Source of the DNA: an uncultured Lachnospiraceae bacterium
GTDB taxonomy: Bacteria > Bacillota > Clostridia > Lachnospirales > Lachnospiraceae
Assembly (NCBI GenBank): GCA_902774915.1
Contig: CACYKH010000004.1
Location: forward strand, 62,001-126,000
DNA length: 64,000 bases
Reading direction: 5' to 3'
Positions 36,437 through 45,892 of the stretch are shown piece after piece. The translations under genes and the position numbers were made by a program. The notes below the pieces were generated by a model that ran no database searches, was not told the DNA's origin, and worked only from the letters and a program-made list of their open reading frames with translations. Every line of letters begins with the position of its first letter. Position 1 is the stretch's first letter.

Positions 36437-37912
36437 ATGAAGAAAAAGGTAATAATACCAATAATCATAGTCGTCCTGCTGATAATAGCAGCGTTGGTCT
36501 TTGTATTCTTTTTTAGAGGCAGAAACAAGGCTACAGGAAATGGAAAACTCACTTATGTTGAGTCTGTTGGAATAATATCTACAAAGAGTGTAGGTGTTGA
36601 AAGCAGATACATGGGTGTGGTTGAGTCCCAGGAGACAAAGTCCATTAATAAGGACGCTAATAAAACTGTAAAAGAAGTGTACGTAAAAGAAGGGGACGTT
36701 GTTAAAGAAGGCGACGAACTCTTTAGTTATGATACAACGGATATGGAACTGGATCTTGAGCAGATGAATCTGGACAGGACCGGTATCGTTAATACCATAG
36801 CCAGCTACAATACATCCCTTACTGATTACAAAACTCAGAGAGATAATGCAACTAATGAAGATGACATTTTGAGCTATACCAGTCAGATAAATAGTATTAA
36901 TACATCCATCAAGGAGCAGGAATACAATCTGACAGTAAAGGATCTTGAGATTACAAAGCAGCAAAATGCCATCGATGAGGCTACAGTTACAGCTCCTATG
37001 TCCGGCATTATAAAGAAGATAAATGAGAGCGCGGGTGAGAGCACAAGCTTTGACATGAATGAAGGTTCTACAGAGGACTCGAATGCATATATCACCATTA
37101 TTGCAGAGGGTGAATACAGAATAAAGGGAACAGCTGATGAATCAAGTATCAGACTTTTCCAGTCCGGAACACCTGTACTTATCAGATCCCGTGTGGATGA
37201 ATCCATTTATTGGAAGGGTACTGTTTCCAAGGTAGACCTGGAGCCAGAATCCAATAATACTGACGGCGGCTACGGAATGATGGGTGGCGGCGGAACCATG
37301 GCCTCCTCTTATAGTTTCTATGTAAAGCCTGAAAATACTGATGATATGATCCTTGGACAGCATCTTTATATAGAGCTGGATATGGGTCAGACTGATGTTA
37401 AGTCAGGTATCTTCCTGCCATCATATTACCTGATCCAGGAGAATGATGAATACTTTGTATGGAAGCAGGGCGAGGATAATAAGATAGTAAAGACCAAAGT
37501 TACAGTTGGTGATTACGATGAAAATCTGGATGTATTCCAGATAGTTGACGGCCTTAAGGCTGAGGACTATATAGCATTTCCTAATGATGATGTGGTAGAA
37601 GGAAATGAATGTACCACAAGCTATGAGGACGTTCAGAAACAGAACGAAGAAGGACCAGATTCTTCAGAAGGCGCTGAAGAAGGAATGGAAAGTACCAATC
37701 CTGATAATGAAGGTACGGATAGTACAGGTCCTGGAGGGGAATCTAGTGATGATACAGAAGGTTCCGACGGAGATATAATCATTTCTCCAGATGGACCTGG
37801 TGGATCTTCAGACGGCGGTGACTCAGGGGATGGACCATCCTCAGACCTTTCGCCAGCAGACGACAACCCAGATGGAAGTGGAACAGTAATATCAGACGAA
37901 GGACCTCAGTAG
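36437..37912 (+). CDS. Efflux adaptor (HlyD/MacA-type) with acidic C-terminal tail
   Basis: A 491-residue membrane-fusion protein. It has one N-terminal helix (IIPIIIVVLLIIAALVFVFF), the lipoyl half-motif KEVYVKEGDVVKEGDELFSY, a coiled-coil hairpin (~105-175), the second lipoyl half AIDEATVTAPMSGIIKKI and beta-barrel segments. The last ~85 residues are a low-complexity Gly/Ser/Asp/Glu tail (GPGGSSDGGDSGDGPS) unusual for the family. First of four clustered genes for a MacB-type export system in a Gram-positive cell, where the adaptor faces the cell wall. Confidence 0.88.
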   Translation: MKKKVIIPIIIVVLLIIAALVFVFFFRGRNKATGNGKLTYVESVGIISTKSVGVESRYMGVVESQETKSINKDANKTVKEVYVKEGDVVKEGDELFSYDTTDMELDLEQMNLDRTGIVNTIASYNTSLTDYKTQRDNATNEDDILSYTSQINSINTSIKEQEYNLTVKDLEITKQQNAIDEATVTAPMSGIIKKINESAGESTSFDMNEGSTEDSNAYITIIAEGEYRIKGTADESSIRLFQSGTPVLIRSRVDESIYWKGTVSKVDLEPESNNTDGGYGMMGGGGTMASSYSFYVKPENTDDMILGQHLYIELDMGQTDVKSGIFLPSYYLIQENDEYFVWKQGEDNKIVKTKVTVGDYDENLDVFQIVDGLKAEDYIAFPNDDVVEGNECTTSYEDVQKQNEEGPDSSEGAEEGMESTNPDNEGTDSTGPGGESSDDTEGSDGDIIISPDGPGGSSDGGDSGDGPSSDLSPADDNPDGSGTVISDEGPQ

Positions 37913-37921
37913 GGAGAAAGA

Positions 37922-38599
37922 ATGCTTCTACGCTTAGAAAACATTACAAAAACATATGTACAGGGTGATATAGAAGTTCCTGCTCTTAAGAATATCAACT
38001 TCCAGGTTGATGATGGGGAGTATGTGGCCATAATGGGTCCATCCGGATCAGGAAAATCCACCCTTATGAATATAATAGGTATTCTGGATAAACCAACAGA
38101 AGGTTCTTATTTCTTTGGAGATGAAGATATATCCAAAATGAATGACCGTAAGATGTCAGACATGAGAAATAAGGATATTGGATTTGTATTTCAGAATTTC
38201 AACCTGATGCCTAGACAGACTGCGCTTCAGAATGTTGAGCTGCCGCTCCAGTATGCAAAGGTTCCTAGAAAGGACAGGAGGGCTCTTTGTGAAGAGGCGC
38301 TTATTAAGGTTGGTCTGGAAGAGAGAATGAACTTTAAAGCCATTCAGCTTTCAGGTGGACAGAAGCAGAGAGTGGCTATAGCCAGAGCTATAGTAAATAA
38401 ACCGCGTCTTCTTCTGGCTGACGAGCCAACAGGTGCTCTGGATTCAAAGTCCGGAGTTCAGGTAATGGAAATATTTGAAAACCTTCACAAAGAAGGAAGT
38501 ACCATCATAATGATCACTCATGCCAGAGAAATTGCTGAAAGAGCTGAGAGAGTGATCAGCATTTTTGATGGAGAGATCAAGGAGGGCATTGTTCTATGA
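37922..38599 (+). CDS. MacB/LolD-type ABC transporter ATPase
   Basis: A 225-residue nucleotide-binding subunit. Walker A is [16 protein letters not shown]-loop [14 protein letters not shown], signature [14 protein letters not shown], Walker [16 protein letters not shown] and H-loop MITHARE. This matches the MacB class that powers mechanotransmission exporters. It overlaps the next adaptor gene by 4 bases (ATGA). Confidence 0.95.
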   Translation: MLLRLENITKTYVQGDIEVPALKNINFQVDDGEYVAIMGPSGSGKSTLMNIIGILDKPTEGSYFFGDEDISKMNDRKMSDMRNKDIGFVFQNFNLMPRQTALQNVELPLQYAKVPRKDRRALCEEALIKVGLEERMNFKAIQLSGGQKQRVAIARAIVNKPRLLLADEPTGALDSKSGVQVMEIFENLHKEGSTIIMITHAREIAERAERVISIFDGEIKEGIVL

Positions 38600-39843
38600 A
38601 ACGTAAACTCCTGATCATCGCAATAATTCTCCTGGTGGTTTTGGTTGGTGGAACTATTGCAATAAAGATGTTTAGAAAGCATAAGAGGAATTCCAATCCT
38701 ATTGGAGTATATTCTGTTTCTTATTATACAGGCTATGGAATGATGGATACGGCAGAGAGCTACAGTGGTTCTGTTTCAAGTAATGGAGACCAGTCCGTAG
38801 TTCTGGATAATACAAAGACTCTTAAAGAGGTTCTGGCATCTGAGGGTGATGCTGTTGAGGCGGGAGATGTACTCCTTACATATGATACTTATAAGGACAG
38901 CCTTCAGCTGGACAGTATGTATTCTCAGCTTGCTGTATATAATACCAATATGACAATAGCTAAGAAGGCTCTTACAAAGCTTCAAAACACAACACCTGTT
39001 GAAAAACAGGAAGGTCCTGCAGCCGAGGAGCCTGCAGATGAAGCTTCTGAAAATGATGCTGCTACAGATGATATAACAGACGATGCTACAGATGGAGATG
39101 CTGAAGAAACTTATACAAAGGAAGAACTGGAGCTTGCCATCAAGAAAAAGAATGACGAGATAAACAGTATTCAGAATAGTATAGATAATCAGAATCTTTC
39201 TATCAGAAAGCAGGAGAGAAAGATAAGTAAGGGTTCTGTTGTTGCTGAGGCTGATGGAGTGGTTGTAAAGGTAGATATGTCCGATGAGAACATTGCTTCC
39301 GGCTTCCCTGTTATAGTTGTCAGCAGCGAAGGAACATATTCCACAACAGTTTCTGTTGGTGAGATGGATATAGACAGCGTAAATATTGGTGATGAGGCTA
39401 CGGTCTATTGCTATGATACAGGTGAAATGTATATGGGAAAGGTTGTAAGTATTGGTACCTCTCCAAATGGAACTACCTCTTATCCATGTGTTCAGTCTAC
39501 ATATCCGGTTAAGATTTCTCTCAGCGATGTGGAAGATATGGTAGATGAGGCTTATGTAGAAGTTACCATCAATGGTTCTGCTGAGGACTTTGAAGGTGGT
39601 GGCGGAGATGATATTATGCTTCCTCTTTACCTGACAAAGAAGGATAATGGCGGTTACTTTGTTATGAAGGAAGTAGATGGCCGTCTTAAGAAACAATATA
39701 TAGAGACAGGAAAAATTTATTACGGCGCTCAGATAGTAGTTAAGAGCGGTATTACAAGTGAAGACTATATAGCATTTCCTTATGAGAAAGAAGCTGTAGA
39801 AGGTAAGGTTACAGTTCATAAGGAAAATGATGATTTATATTAG
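38596..39843 (+). CDS. Second efflux adaptor (HlyD-type)
   Basis: A 415-residue membrane-fusion protein similar in layout to the one at 36437 but clearly diverged. One N-terminal helix (LLIIAIILLVVLVGGTIAIK) precedes the lipoyl half LKEVLASEGDAVEAGDVLLTY. A coiled coil follows, broken by an acidic Ala/Glu/Asp insert (~136-170, EEPADEASENDAATDD), and then the second lipoyl half SVVAEADGVVVKVDMSDEN. Having two adaptors with one ATPase and one permease suggests a mixed adaptor assembly or alternative partners. Confidence 0.88.
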   Translation: MKRKLLIIAIILLVVLVGGTIAIKMFRKHKRNSNPIGVYSVSYYTGYGMMDTAESYSGSVSSNGDQSVVLDNTKTLKEVLASEGDAVEAGDVLLTYDTYKDSLQLDSMYSQLAVYNTNMTIAKKALTKLQNTTPVEKQEGPAAEEPADEASENDAATDDITDDATDGDAEETYTKEELELAIKKKNDEINSIQNSIDNQNLSIRKQERKISKGSVVAEADGVVVKVDMSDENIASGFPVIVVSSEGTYSTTVSVGEMDIDSVNIGDEATVYCYDTGEMYMGKVVSIGTSPNGTTSYPCVQSTYPVKISLSDVEDMVDEAYVEVTINGSAEDFEGGGGDDIMLPLYLTKKDNGGYFVMKEVDGRLKKQYIETGKIYYGAQIVVKSGITSEDYIAFPYEKEAVEGKVTVHKENDDLY

Positions 39844-39851
39844 GAGTAGTT

Positions 39852-41114
39852 ATGATAGAGAACATCAGGCTATCATTTCAGGGTATTTTCAGTCACAAGC
39901 TCAGGTCTTTCCTGACCATGCTTGGTATTATCATTGGAATTGCCTCGATTATAGCCATCGTATCTACAATTAAAGGAACAAATGACGAGATCAAGGATAG
40001 TCTTGTTGGTGCTGGGGATAACGTGGTAAATGTAAATATCACTCAGAACGGCATGGAGGTCACCTCTGATTATGATGTGGATCTTTCAGAGGTCCCTATC
40101 ATAAATGACAACATGCTGGAGAATATCAAAGCCATTAAGACTGTTCAGGATGCTGCTATTTATCATAAGAGGCAGATGTATGAAGATATAACCAGGCTTG
40201 GAAACGAGATGACTGGTTGTTACCTCTACGGCGGAGATAACAGCTTCATCAATCTTATGGGTTATGATCTTATAAGAGGAAGACTCTTTGCTGATGCGGA
40301 TTTTGAGAGACATAGAAACGTGACCGTCCTTGACAGTGATACGGCTTATTCCCTTTTTGATGGTGAGGACTGTATAGATAAGACCATAGAGATTAGTGGT
40401 AAGCCATTTGTTGTTGTTGGAATAGTAGAAAAGGCTGAGACTGTTGAACCAATCATCAATAACGTTAATGACTGGTATACCTACTATGGAGAGGCTAATT
40501 CAGGAGTTGTTATTATTCCGGATACATCCTGGACTGTAATAAACAGCTTTGACCAGCCTTATCAGGTTATCATAAAGGCCACATCTACTGAGGATATGGC
40601 AGATGCCGGAAAGAAGACACAGGACTACCTGAATGAATACATTTCTTCTTCAGGAGAAGAGGGCTCAGTAAAATATACCAGTGAAGATATAATGAAGAAG
40701 GCCAGAGAACTTCAGAAGCTGAAGAATTCCACAAGTAAACAGCTTATCTGGATAGCAAGCATTTCGCTTCTTGTAGGTGGTATAGGCGTTATGAATATCA
40801 TGCTGGTTTCTGTTACTGAGAGAACAAGAGAGATTGGACTTAAGAAAGCCATAGGTGCCAGAAAGAGCGCGATACTGAGTCAATTCCTCACAGAGGCAGC
40901 TGTTCTTACAAGTATTGGTGGTCTACTGGGTGTTGCTGCGGGAATAGGCCTTGCCTACTTTATTTCAAGGCTGGCTGAGGTGCCGGTTGCCATCAGTGTT
41001 CCGGCTATAGCAGTATCAGTTGTTTTCTCAATGGTAATAGGAATTATATTCGGACTTCTGCCTTCTATAAAGGCTGCAAATCTCAGTCCTATTGAGGCTC
41101 TCAGATATGAATAA
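39852..41114 (+). CDS. MacB-type ABC transporter permease
   Basis: A 420-residue FtsX/MacB permease. The first helix is at ~20-42 (SFLTMLGIIIGIASIIAIVS). A large extracytoplasmic MacB_PCD domain (~45-280) follows, then three C-terminal helices (ISLLVGGIGVMNIMLVSV; ~330-360; ~375-400) with the family motif RTREIGLKKAIGARK. It is the only permease in the cluster, so a homodimer is expected. MacB relatives export peptides, lipids or antibiotics; the substrate is unknown. Confidence 0.93.
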   Translation: MIENIRLSFQGIFSHKLRSFLTMLGIIIGIASIIAIVSTIKGTNDEIKDSLVGAGDNVVNVNITQNGMEVTSDYDVDLSEVPIINDNMLENIKAIKTVQDAAIYHKRQMYEDITRLGNEMTGCYLYGGDNSFINLMGYDLIRGRLFADADFERHRNVTVLDSDTAYSLFDGEDCIDKTIEISGKPFVVVGIVEKAETVEPIINNVNDWYTYYGEANSGVVIIPDTSWTVINSFDQPYQVIIKATSTEDMADAGKKTQDYLNEYISSSGEEGSVKYTSEDIMKKARELQKLKNSTSKQLIWIASISLLVGGIGVMNIMLVSVTERTREIGLKKAIGARKSAILSQFLTEAAVLTSIGGLLGVAAGIGLAYFISRLAEVPVAISVPAIAVSVVFSMVIGIIFGLLPSIKAANLSPIEALRYE

Positions 41115-41131
41115 AATATGGTGCATATTTT

Positions 41132-41160
41132 TTGACACTTAGATTAGATTTTGATATAAT
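41132..41160 (+). promoter_or_regulatory. Consensus sigma-A promoter for the SEC-C gene
   Basis: TTGACA (41132-41137), a 17-base spacer and TATAAT (41155-41160), a perfect match at both boxes. Transcription should start near 41167 and give a leader of about 36 bases. Confidence 0.93.
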
Positions 41161-41202
41161 CGCAAAGGTTGTATTTCTATATTAAAGCGAAAGGAATTTA
41201 TT

Positions 41203-41703
41203 ATGGGATTATTAAAAGATTGGAGAGACCATGCTTATGGTCTGGATGATAGAACACCTGAAGGAAAGCAGTTCTGGCTCAACTACTTCGGAATAGAGAA
41301 GGGTATTTACGAGCAGCTCCTTAAAGAGCCTACAAAGGTTGTTAAGGGAACAGTTAAAGAACTTGCTGAGAAATACGAAACAAACATTGAGATAATGGTT
41401 GGTTTCCTGGATGGTATTGATGACAGCTTAAAAGAATCTAATAATCTTGATGATATAACAGAAGATTCTGAAGTTACTATCGACATCGATACAGAGAAGC
41501 TGTACATGAACATGGTAGGCTGCAATGCTGAGTGGCTTTATACACTTCCTGAGTGGGATGCAATCTTCGATAAAGAGACAAGAGATGCCCTTTATAAGAA
41601 GGAGAAGACTTCTCATACAGTTGTAAAGGCACCAAAGGTTGGTAGAAATGACCCTTGTCCATGTGGAAGCGGTAAGAAATATAAGAAATGTTGTGGTAGA
41701 TAG
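41203..41703 (+). CDS. SEC-C zinc-motif protein
   Basis: A 166-residue soluble protein. The C terminus is a SEC-C motif ([18 protein letters not shown], Cys-x-Cys then Cys-Cys), the zinc-binding tail of SecA that contacts SecB and ribosomes. The N-terminal ~140 residues resemble the helical domain found with SEC-C in Clostridia ([29 protein letters not shown]). A ribosome- or chaperone-linked role is inferred from the motif. Perfect promoter and AAAGGA site suggest strong expression. Confidence 0.82.
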   Translation: MGLLKDWRDHAYGLDDRTPEGKQFWLNYFGIEKGIYEQLLKEPTKVVKGTVKELAEKYETNIEIMVGFLDGIDDSLKESNNLDDITEDSEVTIDIDTEKLYMNMVGCNAEWLYTLPEWDAIFDKETRDALYKKEKTSHTVVKAPKVGRNDPCPCGSGKKYKKCCGR

Positions 41704-41727
41704 CGCGATTAATATCGCGCTATTTCC
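41701..41727 (+). terminator. Hairpin between the SEC-C gene and the helicase gene
   Basis: Stem AGCGCGAT / ATCGCGCT (41702-41709 with 41714-41721), TAAT loop, then TTTCCTT. The T-tract is weak, so it may only reduce read-through into the helicase gene 20 bases on. Confidence 0.55.
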
Positions 41728-41742
41728 TTAAGTAGTGAGGTT

Positions 41743-43581
41743 ATGGGATTTACAGAGGAACAGATTAAAGCTATAGAGTGGTATGAGGGTCCGCTGATGG
41801 TGATAGGTACACCAGGCTCCGGAAAGACCACGGTTATAGTTAACAGAGTTAATAACCTGATATATGAATATGATGTAAGACCAGAGAATATACTGGTGAT
41901 AACATTTACTAAGGCTGCAGCAGTTTCCATGAAGGAAAGATTCCTGGAGCTGAGTGGTCTTACCAGTACAAGTGTGCGCTTTGGAACCTTCCATTCATTT
42001 TTCTACTGGATCATAAGAACAGCCTATGGTGATAAGCTAAACCTGGGTGTTCTTGATGAGCAAAAGAAGAGGGATGTTCTTAGGACCATACTCAGAAAGC
42101 TTGGTCCTGAAACCTATGATAATGAAGAGACTCTGGTCAGCGTTATGAATCAGCTGGGGATTATTTCCTGTAATATGATCGATATAGAAAATTATTACAG
42201 CAGAGATATGTCCGGAAATGATTTTGTCACTACTTACAGGCTTTATAAGGAATATAAAGAAAGAAACGGACTTATAGATTTTGATGACATGGTCACAGAA
42301 TGCTATAAGCTGCTTAAGGACAGACCAGACATTTTGGAAAGGATAAGAGAACTTTATCCTTTTATTATGGTAGATGAGTATCAGGATACAAATATGATCC
42401 AGTATGAGATACTTAAGATGCTGGCTCATCCAAGAGATAATATTTACGTGGTTGGTGATGATGATCAGTCAATTTACGGTTTCAGGGGAGCCAGACCTGA
42501 TATTATGCATAAGTTCACCAAGGAATTCCGTAATGCATCTACCTTACAGCTTTCAAATAACTTTAGATGTCCTAAGGAGATAGTTGAGCTTTCCTCATCT
42601 ATTATTGCAGATAATAAAAAGAGATATGGAAAGTCTCTTAAGTCTGTTGTAAGCTCAAAGGGACAGGTTACGATTGATGACATGAGGACTCAGACAGATG
42701 AATACAATCTGATACTGAGCCGTCTTCAGAAAGCATTTAAGAAGGGGGTTCCTCCTTCGGATATAGCTATTATTTACAGGACTAATCTGGGTCCTAGAAG
42801 GCTTATGTATAAGCTTAGCTCTTACAATGTTCCTTTTAATGTGAGAGATGCAATCCCAGATATAACAAATCATATCTATGTAAGACCGATCCTCAGTTAT
42901 ATCAGATACGCCATGGGAGACCACAGCAGGAAGGTATTTCTTGATATAATGAATAAGCCGGTCAGGTATATAAGCCGAGATATGCTTACCAGTGAAGTGG
43001 TTGAATTAGAGGATTTGCTAAAAGCTGCGAAGGGTAAAGACTATCTTCGTGATAACATTAAACGTATGATCTCAGAAATAAAGACTATCTCAAAGCTTAG
43101 TCCATTTGCTGCAGTTAACTATATCAGGAGAGCTGTAGACTACGATGGATACTTAAAGAAGCTTGCGGAGGATAGAAATATAGATTATGATGAGATTTCA
43201 GATATGTTAGATGAATTCCAGTCTATGATAAGTGACTCGGATACCTTCCTTCAGATGTTTGAAATGCTGGAAACCAGCAGAAAACCAAAGGAAGAAAAAG
43301 AGGAGGAAGTAGATGGCATTCAGCTTATGACACTGCATAGTGCAAAGGGACTTGAATTTAGCGAGGTCCATATACTGGACGCGGTGGAAGGAAGTATTCC
43401 TCATAAGAAATCTAAATCTCCTGATGAGATTGAAGAAGAAAGAAGACTGTTTTATGTTGGTATAACCAGAAGCAGTAATAATTTATATATTTATGTACCA
43501 AGAGAAATAGGTGACAGACAGGTTTCGCCTTCAAGGTTCCTTGGTAAGAAAGGTGATAAGAATGGGACTTGGAGAAATTAG
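41743..43581 (+). CDS. UvrD/PcrA-type superfamily 1 helicase
   Basis: A 612-residue ATP-dependent 3'-5' DNA helicase. Motif I is GTPGSGKTTVIVNR, Ia FTKAAAVSMKER, II VDEYQDTN, III VGDDDQSIYGFRGA, IV IAIIYRTN, V MTLHSAKGLEFSEVHI and VI EERRLFYVGITR. It is about 100 residues shorter than PcrA/UvrD and lacks their long C-terminal RNA-polymerase-binding tail, so it is probably an accessory paralogue rather than PcrA itself. The end overlaps the next gene by 20 bases. Confidence 0.92.
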   Translation: MGFTEEQIKAIEWYEGPLMVIGTPGSGKTTVIVNRVNNLIYEYDVRPENILVITFTKAAAVSMKERFLELSGLTSTSVRFGTFHSFFYWIIRTAYGDKLNLGVLDEQKKRDVLRTILRKLGPETYDNEETLVSVMNQLGIISCNMIDIENYYSRDMSGNDFVTTYRLYKEYKERNGLIDFDDMVTECYKLLKDRPDILERIRELYPFIMVDEYQDTNMIQYEILKMLAHPRDNIYVVGDDDQSIYGFRGARPDIMHKFTKEFRNASTLQLSNNFRCPKEIVELSSSIIADNKKRYGKSLKSVVSSKGQVTIDDMRTQTDEYNLILSRLQKAFKKGVPPSDIAIIYRTNLGPRRLMYKLSSYNVPFNVRDAIPDITNHIYVRPILSYIRYAMGDHSRKVFLDIMNKPVRYISRDMLTSEVVELEDLLKAAKGKDYLRDNIKRMISEIKTISKLSPFAAVNYIRRAVDYDGYLKKLAEDRNIDYDEISDMLDEFQSMISDSDTFLQMFEMLETSRKPKEEKEEEVDGIQLMTLHSAKGLEFSEVHILDAVEGSIPHKKSKSPDEIEEERRLFYVGITRSSNNLYIYVPREIGDRQVSPSRFLGKKGDKNGTWRN

Positions 43582-44149
43582 AAAAGAAATAGATGAAGTT
43601 GATAATGGACTAAAAGAGCTCTTTAAAAAGCGTATGGAGATTTCAGAACGCATTATAGAAGATAAAATGCAGAGTGGAGCGGCTATCTATAATCCTGAAA
43701 GAGAGCAGGAGATCCTGGATGAAAGATCAGCGGATGTAGATGAGTCCATAAAAAACGAATATAAGATATTCGTGAGAAAGACAATAAGTCTGGGTAGAAA
43801 GCATCAATATGAGATTAAATGCTCTGCAGATCCAAAGGCTACATTTGAATTTGTTGAAACTCATTCCTTTATCAAGAACCTGGAAGCAATGAATGATGCA
43901 AACAGGATTAAGGTCACATTTGTCTGCGACGATGGAGCGGGCAGTCTGGCAAATGTTCTCAGTATTATCAGTAATTACGGAATCAGCGTAAATGATATTG
44001 AGTCTAAGAGAGTGGAGAACGATGTTTATAAGATGCATATTGTTCTTAAGGCTCCGATAAAAGATAATAATACTCTGGCTTGTTTATATCAGCTGATAGT
44101 TGAAACAGATAATTTCAAAATACTTGATGTTTATACTTACGAGAAATAA
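43562..44149 (+). CDS. Chorismate mutase (AroQ type) fused to an ACT domain
   Basis: A 195-residue protein. Residues ~1-90 are a type II chorismate mutase (IRKEIDEVDNGLKELFKKRM, then IYNPEREQEILDER), which turns chorismate into prephenate. Residues ~115-195 look like an ACT regulatory domain (VTFVCDDGAGSLANVLSIIS, GISVNDIESKRVENDVYK), which usually binds Phe or Tyr. The prephenate dehydratase that sits between these domains in P-proteins is missing. The start is ATG 43562 with AAGGTG upstream, inside the helicase end. Confidence 0.85.
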   Translation: MGLGEIRKEIDEVDNGLKELFKKRMEISERIIEDKMQSGAAIYNPEREQEILDERSADVDESIKNEYKIFVRKTISLGRKHQYEIKCSADPKATFEFVETHSFIKNLEAMNDANRIKVTFVCDDGAGSLANVLSIISNYGISVNDIESKRVENDVYKMHIVLKAPIKDNNTLACLYQLIVETDNFKILDVYTYEK

Positions 44150-44161
44150 AAGGAAATTGTA

Positions 44162-45892
44162 ATGACTAAGTTACTGAAATATTTAGGGAAATACAAAGTG
44201 AGGGCAGCACTTGCTCCTTTCTTTAAGATGCTCGAAGCGATTTTCGAGCTTCTGGTTCCCCTTGTAATGATAAAGCTTATCGATATAGGAATAGGACAGG
44301 AGAACCGTTCATATGTATGGTTTTCAGGTCTTATTCTTTTGCTTCTGACAATAGTTGGATATGTCTCATCTATTACCGCCCAGTACTTTGCAGCAAGAGC
44401 GGCCATAGGTTTTGGTAAATCCCTTAGGAATGACCTGTTCAGACACATCAATTCTTTATCATATAATGAAATAGATAAGGCAGGAACAGCCACACTCATC
44501 ACAAGAATGACAAGTGACGTAAATTTTGTGGTTACCGGAGTTAATATGTTCCTCCGACTTTTCCTACGCTCACCATTTATTGTATTTGGTGCAGTAATAA
44601 TGGCATTTACGGTAGATGCTTCAGCTTCGTCAGCATTTCTTGTTGTAATGCCTGTTCTTATAGTAGTGGTATTCACTATCACATTTGTATCTATTCCACT
44701 TTACAAAAAGCTTCAGGGCAAACTGGATAAGGTAACTCTTCTTACCAGAGAGAGTATGGTTGGAGTGCGTGTTATCAGGGCCTTTAACAGACAGAAAATA
44801 GAAGAAAGACAGTTTTCAGATGCAACAGATGATTTGATGAGTTCCCAGCTTCTGGTGGGCAGGATTTCAGCTCTTATGAACCCTGTTACTTATCTCATTA
44901 TCAACCTTGGGATTGCATCTCTTATTTATGTTGGTGCGCTTAAGGTAGATGCAGGCGAGCTTACTCAGGGACAGATTGTCGCGCTTGTTAACTATATGTC
45001 CCAGATACTGGTGGAGCTGGTCAAATTAGCTAATCTGATAATCACACTTACAAAGGCTATGGCAAGTGCCAGAAGAATCAATGACATTATGGATATCCGT
45101 AGTGAACAGGAGTTCGGAGAGACTATAGATAAGAAGTATGCTCAGTATTCCATTGAATTTGACCATGTTTCAATGAGCTATGGAGATGCAAAAGAGCATG
45201 CCATAGAAGATATAAGCTTTAAGGCTCATGCCGGTCAGACTATAGGTATTATTGGAGGTACAGGCTCTGGTAAATCCACACTTGTCAATCTGATACCTCG
45301 TTTCTACGATACTTCGGAAGGAAGCATTAAGATAAATGGTATTGATATAAATGAATATCCAAAGGAAGTGCTTCGTGAGAAGGTGGGAATAGTTCCTCAA
45401 AAGTCCGTTCTCTTCAGAGGTACTGTGGCTGACAATCTCAGAATATCAGATCCTAAAGCAGATAGAAGAGCAATGGACTGGGCTCTGGATATTTCTCAGT
45501 CCATGGAATTTGTATATAGTCATAAGGAAGGACTTAATTACGAGATTCTTCAGGATGGAAAGAACCTTTCAGGTGGACAGAGGCAGAGGCTCTGCATCGC
45601 AAGGGCGCTGGTAAGACGTCCGGAAATCCTTATTCTGGATGACAGCTCCTCGGCTCTTGACTATGCAACAGAGGCAAAGCTCAGGACCTCACTTTCAAAG
45701 GCTTCTAATAATAGAATAAACATAATAGTTTCCCAGAGGGCATCTTCCATTAAGCATGCAGACCTGATCATCGTTATGGATGACGGCAAGGCTGTAGGAA
45801 TGGGCAGGCATGAAGACCTCTACAGGAACTGTGAGATATACCGTGAGATATATCATACACAGTTTAAGGAGTCAGGAGGTGTGAGCGCATGA
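44162..45892 (+). CDS. ABC exporter subunit with degenerate ATP site
   Basis: A 576-residue half-transporter: six membrane helices (~residues 15-300) then an ATPase domain. Walker A is GGTGSGKSTLVNL and the signature NLSGGQRQRLCIARAL. Walker B is LILDDSSSALD, where the catalytic Glu is Asp. The switch His is Gln (IIVSQRASSI). Together these mark the non-catalytic partner of a heterodimeric exporter of the TM287/288, BmrCD or LmrCD type. It overlaps its partner gene by 4 bases. The substrate is probably a drug, lipid or peptide and is not defined. Confidence 0.93.
   Translation: MTKLLKYLGKYKVRAALAPFFKMLEAIFELLVPLVMIKLIDIGIGQENRSYVWFSGLILLLLTIVGYVSSITAQYFAARAAIGFGKSLRNDLFRHINSLSYNEIDKAGTATLITRMTSDVNFVVTGVNMFLRLFLRSPFIVFGAVIMAFTVDASASSAFLVVMPVLIVVVFTITFVSIPLYKKLQGKLDKVTLLTRESMVGVRVIRAFNRQKIEERQFSDATDDLMSSQLLVGRISALMNPVTYLIINLGIASLIYVGALKVDAGELTQGQIVALVNYMSQILVELVKLANLIITLTKAMASARRINDIMDIRSEQEFGETIDKKYAQYSIEFDHVSMSYGDAKEHAIEDISFKAHAGQTIGIIGGTGSGKSTLVNLIPRFYDTSEGSIKINGIDINEYPKEVLREKVGIVPQKSVLFRGTVADNLRISDPKADRRAMDWALDISQSMEFVYSHKEGLNYEILQDGKNLSGGQRQRLCIARALVRRPEILILDDSSSALDYATEAKLRTSLSKASNNRINIIVSQRASSIKHADLIIVMDDGKAVGMGRHEDLYRNCEIYREIYHTQFKESGGVSA

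Noticed and set aside
38776-39819. Open frame of 347 codons on the minus strand
   Set aside because: Complete shadow of the second efflux adaptor; Ile/Cys/Tyr-rich with no start signal or family.
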